Source of the DNA: Bacteriovorax sp. Seq25_V
GTDB lineage: Bacteria; Bdellovibrionota; Bacteriovoracia; Bacteriovoracales; Bacteriovoracaceae
Assembly: GCF_000447795.1 (NCBI RefSeq)
Contig: NZ_AUNI01000014.1
Location: forward strand, 1-64,000
Direction: 5' to 3'
Length of the DNA stretch: 64,000 nt
This document shows, piece after piece, positions 59,859 through 64,000 of this stretch (positions within the stretch are counted from its first letter, which is position 1; every line of letters begins with the position of its first letter). Both the position numbers and the translations under genes were made by a program. The notes under the pieces were generated by a model. That model was not told where the DNA came from. It saw nothing but the letters and a program-made list of their open reading frames with translations, and did not search any database.

Positions 59859-60907
59859 GTCGCAACCTCCAACGTCAACTTCTCCATCCCATGCCCCGCC
59901 ATAAACTCGAGATCATCAAGGCCCTTCTTATTATCACTCTTCATAATCTTGGAAAATAATCCATTCATCTCATCTCTTGGTATCTTAAGCTTTGAAAGTA
60001 CACCCAACGCCGACTTCACACCTTTTATCAATGAAATCTTACTCGCAAGCGTCGTCAGGGCCCTCGCAAGTCCAGCTGGCCCACCTGTCAAGATACCAAC
60101 CAACGCCGTCGTTCCAATCGATCCCACCAGATTACAAACAATCATCGCCTTCTGCTCCGCTGGCATCCCCGCAATCACTTCACCAACTTCTTTCAAAGAC
60201 GACTTAATATTCATCACAAATTCTTTTGTCTTCTCAAAAGTCGAAACAGCACTATCCCAAAACTTATTCGCGGCCTTAACCGGATTCTTAATAAAACTCA
60301 TAAATCCCGACGCTGCGCTGGCCACCAGTCCCCCAGTCGCTTGCCACGCCCCACTCAACGCTTCACTCAAACAGCTCTTGGCATTCTCCATCAAGAATTC
60401 TGTCTCAACTTTATTACCAATCTGAGACAGACTCGCAAGTTGCGCGCTCGACATCGCCGCAATCTCAACCCCACAAGTGGAGGCATAAGCATTTTGAAAT
60501 AAAGGATTTTTAAATGTGAATTTTGACGTTGAAACTTTTGCTCTAAGCCTCATGACATACTTATCAATATCTTTCCTTTCGATATTGTGAAAAAGCATCG
60601 CCACAGGAACCTTTTCCATCATCTCATGATAGAGATAACCGCCATCTTTAGGTCTAATAACTTTATTATAAGCGCGTGGAAACTCCAGCCCCACTTTTAC
60701 AAAGACCCTTTTCCCGTCATCATTTTCAAAAACCTGATCCACCAACTCATACTCACGATAAGGACTTTGATAAAATCCTTTCAAGTCATACAAATGATCA
60801 AGGGTCCTCACCATATACTTTTGTGTCTTAAACTGTTCAAAAGTATCTTGGTATTCAAAGGCAAAAATATTTAATGATAACAATAGAAATGCTAAAATAT
60901 ACTTCAT
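59846..60907 (-). CDS. Exported protein resembling a toxin carrier/pretoxin module
   Basis: About 353 residues with a signal peptide (MKYILAFLLLSLNIFA). Residues 20-150 are a mixed domain with no match I know. From about 160 the chain is helical, and the stretch around residues 265-315 is a hydrophobic, glycine/alanine-rich segment (GSIGTTALVGILTGGPAGLA) like the pretoxin or translocation regions of polymorphic toxins. Codons are visibly richer in G and C than in neighbouring genes, suggesting transfer. Stop overlaps the next gene by 13 bp. I choose the ATG at 60907 over a GTG one codon earlier. Function inferred only. Confidence 0.6.
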   Translation of the reverse strand: MKYILAFLLLSLNIFAFEYQDTFEQFKTQKYMVRTLDHLYDLKGFYQSPYREYELVDQVFENDDGKRVFVKVGLEFPRAYNKVIRPKDGGYLYHEMMEKVPVAMLFHNIERKDIDKYVMRLRAKVSTSKFTFKNPLFQNAYASTCGVEIAAMSSAQLASLSQIGNKVETEFLMENAKSCLSEALSGAWQATGGLVASAASGFMSFIKNPVKAANKFWDSAVSTFEKTKEFVMNIKSSLKEVGEVIAGMPAEQKAMIVCNLVGSIGTTALVGILTGGPAGLARALTTLASKISLIKGVKSALGVLSKLKIPRDEMNGLFSKIMKSDNKKGLDDLEFMAGHGMEKLTLEVATCAL

Positions 60908-60969
60908 CACTCAATTATGACAAATTGGGCGAGAAAAATGAACGGGGCAAAGCTTACAGCAAAAAAAAA

Positions 60970-60986
60970 CCGAGATATTATCTCGG
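60970..60986. terminator. Rho-independent terminator after der
   Basis: CCGAGAT/ATCTCGG (60970-60986) with a 3-nt loop and A/T runs on both sides; ends der on the minus strand. Confidence 0.85.
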
Positions 60987-60996
60987 CTTTTTAAAC

Positions 60997-62832
60997 TTAT
61001 GATTTTACTTTGGCCATTCTATTAAGAAGGTCAGTTGCTGTTCTAAAAATTAAGTGAATCGGCGTATTATCTAGAGGAAATGCTCTTCTTAAACCGTTTT
61101 TCAAATAAGTTCTATAATTATCAGGAACCCCTTGCGACTTATTCGTAAAGAATAAAAATGTCGGAGGCGACGTCTTAATTTGTGAGGCATACTTCACTCT
61201 AAAACGCTTACCTTTTGATCCTCTTAAAATAATTGGGTGCTTATCAATTAGATCAAGAACGAATCTATTTAACTCACCCGTTGGGATGTTTTGTTGTCTA
61301 ATTAGAATAGTCTTAATCAGTGCCTTTTTAAGACTCTTAATCCCTCTACTGTGCTTCGCCGAAATTGGCATAATATCACAGTAATTTAACCAAGGAATCA
61401 TATCTCTAATATTAAGTAACCACTCTTTCTTCTTCGCTGGATCTCTTACCGTATCACCAAGTAGGTCAATCTTATTCAGACACATAATAACTGAACAACC
61501 CTTCTCAACAGCAATATCAATCAGACGCTTGTCTTGATGTGAAACACCCTTAACTGCATCAATCATGAAAATACAAATATCAGATTCAGCAATACATCTT
61601 AGTGAACGATAAACCGATTGCGACTCAACAAAGTCATCAATCTTTTTCTGTTTTCTAATCCCTGCAGTATCAACGATGTGAATACTTCTCCAGAAGCTTC
61701 CTTCGTCAACTTCTTCTGCCACAACTTCTTCTTGAGCAATCACTTCTTCTTCAGCGAATTCTTGGTTCTCATCAACCTCTTCACCTTCAAAAACCTGCGA
61801 GTAAATTCTATCTCCAGCCTCGTCAGCAAACTCCTGCTCATCTTCGTCTAAGAATCCTTCATCATCATAGTCAAACTCAGCATTATCAAAGATCATATTG
61901 TCTTCATCTTCTTCTTCAAGATTGTAAGAGCTTACAAGAGAAGTATAAAGGTCTGGGTTATTTTGTCTAAACTCTTCATACTGTTGAACAAGTTGGTTAT
62001 CACCACTGAAGTAGCGAAGCTTATTCTCTTCAAGCTTCTTAGCATCATGTCCAAAATATAAATCAAAGAAGCCTTCAATTGGATCAACAGTCGTTCCCGC
62101 GATATCAGAAACAAGTGCTCTTTGACTTCCAACTAAAAGATTTAAAAGAGTCGACTTACCAGCATTTGGTGCACCGATAATTGCAAGTCTTGCAACAACA
62201 TCTTCCTTAGGCGTAACACCTGTTTGAAGCTTCGCTGAAACAAGGGCCTTATCAGATTTAGTAAAGTCTACCATCTCTTTATAGATCGCTTCTCTCAGAG
62301 GATCAACTCCAATATTATGAGCTGCTGATACAGTGAACATCTCGTCACTATTCACACCTAATTGATAGAAATCAATTTCATCACCTCTTTGAGATTCAGA
62401 ATCAAATTTATTAACAACTAGCCACATCTTCTTCTTTTGCTTTCTAATATAATCTGCAATTGTATTATCAAATGGAAGTGCACCTTCTCTAACATCAACA
62501 ACGAACAGAACCAGATCCGATTCATCAATGGCCTGGTGAGCATGCTCAGTCATAATATTAAAAAACTTATTTGCGTTCTCTTCTTGAACGTTCTTTCCTG
62601 TCTCATCAATTTTATCTGGGTAGAAACCACCAGTATCAACTAAGATCGCTTCTAATGGATTTTCTTCACTCACATCTGTGAACTCAGTGATCCCATAGTG
62701 ACGGTCTCTTGTTACTCCAGGCATATCATAAGTAATTGCCTTATGTTGTTTCTTCATCAATCTATTAAAGACCGAACTCTTTCCAACATTTGGTCTTCCA
62801 ATCAGGGAAATTACCATTGCTCTAGTTTTCAT
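60997..62832 (-). CDS. der: GTPase Der with a large acidic insertion
   Basis: Double-GTPase needed for 50S ribosome assembly. 611 residues against ~490 in E. coli. First G domain: GRPNVGKSS (11-20), DTGG (66-69), NKFD (141-144). Second: GAPNAGKST (220-228), GTTVDP switch I (~246-251), then DTAG only at 388-391 and NKID further on; KH-like C-terminal domain follows. Switch I to DTAG is normally about 25 residues, here about 140; the insert (~258-380) is dominated by Glu/Asp. AAGGA precedes the start. Part of rnc-era-der. Confidence 0.95.
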   Translation of the reverse strand: MKTRAMVISLIGRPNVGKSSVFNRLMKKQHKAITYDMPGVTRDRHYGITEFTDVSEENPLEAILVDTGGFYPDKIDETGKNVQEENANKFFNIMTEHAHQAIDESDLVLFVVDVREGALPFDNTIADYIRKQKKKMWLVVNKFDSESQRGDEIDFYQLGVNSDEMFTVSAAHNIGVDPLREAIYKEMVDFTKSDKALVSAKLQTGVTPKEDVVARLAIIGAPNAGKSTLLNLLVGSQRALVSDIAGTTVDPIEGFFDLYFGHDAKKLEENKLRYFSGDNQLVQQYEEFRQNNPDLYTSLVSSYNLEEEDEDNMIFDNAEFDYDDEGFLDEDEQEFADEAGDRIYSQVFEGEEVDENQEFAEEEVIAQEEVVAEEVDEGSFWRSIHIVDTAGIRKQKKIDDFVESQSVYRSLRCIAESDICIFMIDAVKGVSHQDKRLIDIAVEKGCSVIMCLNKIDLLGDTVRDPAKKKEWLLNIRDMIPWLNYCDIMPISAKHSRGIKSLKKALIKTILIRQQNIPTGELNRFVLDLIDKHPIILRGSKGKRFRVKYASQIKTSPPTFLFFTNKSQGVPDNYRTYLKNGLRRAFPLDNTPIHLIFRTATDLLNRMAKVKS

Positions 62833-62861
62833 TTCTTATCCTTTTATTTTTTAACTCTTAA

Positions 62862-63827
62862 TTATTTTGATTTCCAAACACGAGCAGAATCTTGTGCTCT
62901 ATTTAGTCCAATTTCTTCAAGTACGAAGTTATTCTTAAACCACTTTGGAGAAACCTTAACGTGTAGATTTAGAAAAACTTTCCCGTCAGTCATTGCTTCA
63001 ATTTTCTTTCTTGCCCCTGTACCGATTTCTTTAATCATCGATCCCTTAGTCCCTACAACGATCGCTCTTTGTGATGGACGATTAACAAGAATAGAAGCAG
63101 AGATATGTGAAGTAAAAGAATTATCCTTTCCTTTGATATCTTTATACTCTTCGATAACAACCGCTAACTCATATGGTAGCTCGTCTTTTAATAATTCAAA
63201 TGCCTGCTCTCTAATATATTCAGTAGCAAAGAATCTTTGATTCTTATTAGAGATTGAACCATCTTCATAGAAGTGTGGTCCAGGAATAGCAGCATCAACA
63301 AGTGCACCAGTTAAAAGGTGGACATTGTCACCAGTTTTTGAGGATAGGCTAAAGTGCTTTTCAATTGTTGGAATAAGCTCTTTCGCTTTTTCAATAACCG
63401 CATCAAGAGGTAGATTTTCAGCATTCTCTACTCTATCAGCTTTTGTAAACACAACCCAAGTTGGTCCTAGGTCACGATTAATATTTTCAACGAATTCTTT
63501 GAATTGATTTAAAACATCTTTAGTTAGGTCAATAAGAAGAAGGTTAAGGTCTGCCCCCTCTAGTCCTTCTCTCGCCTGTTGATTAATACGCTTGTTAAGC
63601 TCTTGGCTTGACTTGTGAAGACCTGGAGTATCAACGAATACGATCTCCGTTCTATCTACTTGCATAATACAGTGAAACTTATTTCTCGTTGTTTGTGGCT
63701 TACTTGTAACAATACTAAGATCCATCCCAATGAGGTAATTAATTAAAGAACTCTTTCCTACGTTTGGAGCTCCTAATACAGCGACAACAATTGACTTATT
63801 ATCTGGGTGTTGATTTTCAATAAGCAT
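62862..63827 (-). CDS. era: GTPase Era
   Basis: Binds 16S rRNA 3' end and checks 30S maturation. 321 residues: GAPNVGKSS (P-loop), TTRNKF switch, DTPGLH, FTKAD, and the C-terminal KH domain with GSMIKEIGTGARKKIE. An extra N-terminal stretch of about 10 residues precedes the usual start. GAGGAG precedes the ATG. Lies between rnc (12 bp) and der (29 bp). Confidence 0.97.
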   Translation of the reverse strand: MLIENQHPDNKSIVVAVLGAPNVGKSSLINYLIGMDLSIVTSKPQTTRNKFHCIMQVDRTEIVFVDTPGLHKSSQELNKRINQQAREGLEGADLNLLLIDLTKDVLNQFKEFVENINRDLGPTWVVFTKADRVENAENLPLDAVIEKAKELIPTIEKHFSLSSKTGDNVHLLTGALVDAAIPGPHFYEDGSISNKNQRFFATEYIREQAFELLKDELPYELAVVIEEYKDIKGKDNSFTSHISASILVNRPSQRAIVVGTKGSMIKEIGTGARKKIEAMTDGKVFLNLHVKVSPKWFKNNFVLEEIGLNRAQDSARVWKSK

Positions 63828-63839
63828 ACATTCTCCTCA

Positions 63840-64000
63840 TTAATTCTTAATTTGTTCCAATAAATTATTTTCTAAACAGTATTTTGCTAATTCTTTCATT
63901 GCTCTCTTCTTTGAAATATTTGTGAGTTCATGCAGTTTCACACCACAAACAGAAACACTCACAAGAAACTCTTCTCCATTCTTTGAAGACAAGTACTCAG
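63840..64000 (-). CDS. rnc: Ribonuclease III, C-terminal end (cut by the window edge)
   Basis: The last 53 codons of a frame entering from the right, ending at TAA (63840-63842). The peptide GEEFLVSVSVCGVKLHE...SKKRAMKELAKYCLE has the form of the beta strands and last helix of a double-stranded RNA-binding domain as in RNase III. Position directly before era is the classical rnc-era arrangement. Only the dsRBD end is visible, so the catalytic domain cannot be checked. Confidence 0.8.
   Translation of the reverse strand, partial: EYLSSKNGEEFLVSVSVCGVKLHELTNISKKRAMKELAKYCLENNLLEQIKN

Overview
The window is a gene-dense, AT-rich stretch of a bacterial chromosome. It most resembles the predatory Bdellovibrionota, in particular a marine Bacteriovorax/Halobacteriovorax-like organism. 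This is inferred from the mix of Gram-negative housekeeping genes (BamB, YfgM, TatA, PBP4-type carboxypeptidase, Bfr/Bfd), many secreted hydrolases, several small response regulators and large family-specific secreted proteins. No rRNA, tRNA or CRISPR array was found. There is one complete insertion sequence and one short element with related ends.

Layout. 1-5.8 kb: tandem secreted paralogues, a CocE-like hydrolase, MarC, a penicillin-binding carboxypeptidase and an ankyrin protein. 5.8-6.3 kb: a non-coding gap with a textbook sigma-54 promoter reading leftward into a foldable transcript, followed by a MITE-like element. 6.3-12.7 kb: cysteine desulfurase with an IscR-like regulator, and the run cdaA-cdaR-glmM-pdxJ-tsaE (c-di-AMP synthesis, cell-wall precursor, vitamin B6, tRNA t6A). 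12.9-16.2 kb: a SpoIID/LytB protein and an atypical AAA+/Fis regulator. 16.6-22.8 kb: polyamine genes (eukaryotic-type AdoMet decarboxylase, spermidine synthase, SpeA arginine decarboxylase) around an EVE protein and a chemoreceptor-hemerythrin. 22.9-30 kb: M14 peptidase and ATP-grasp, bfd-bfr, a ferrochelatase-MFS fusion, queF-tatA, and rpsP-khpA. 30-39 kb: TatD-like hydrolase, several receiver proteins, two Dus enzymes, MerC-like protein, trypsin-like protease, ffh and a HAD phosphatase.

39-52.5 kb is accessory: a 768-aa secreted protein, an IS1-like element, a 1613-aa cysteine-rich lipoprotein, a secreted protein behind a second sigma-54 promoter, a nuclease-fold protein, a subtilisin and lipoproteins. 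52.5-58 kb: bamB-yfgM, two beta-barrel-like proteins, an RMND1/DUF155 protein and a receiver-HD protein. 58.3-60.9 kb: a secreted HExxH metalloprotease, then an overlapping pair of exported proteins that look like a split polymorphic toxin. 61-64 kb: rnc-era-der, with a Der GTPase carrying a large acidic insertion.

The most notable points are: (1) a 156-bp element and an IS1-like element that share the end pattern AACTGCT-N9-TGGGG; (2) a sigma-54-driven candidate small RNA; (3) the exported pretoxin/toxin-like pair with no visible immunity gene; (4) the HemH-MFS fusion; (5) the Der acidic insertion; (6) hairpins that would bury the ribosome binding sites of two genes. All functional statements rest on reading motifs by eye; no database search was run.
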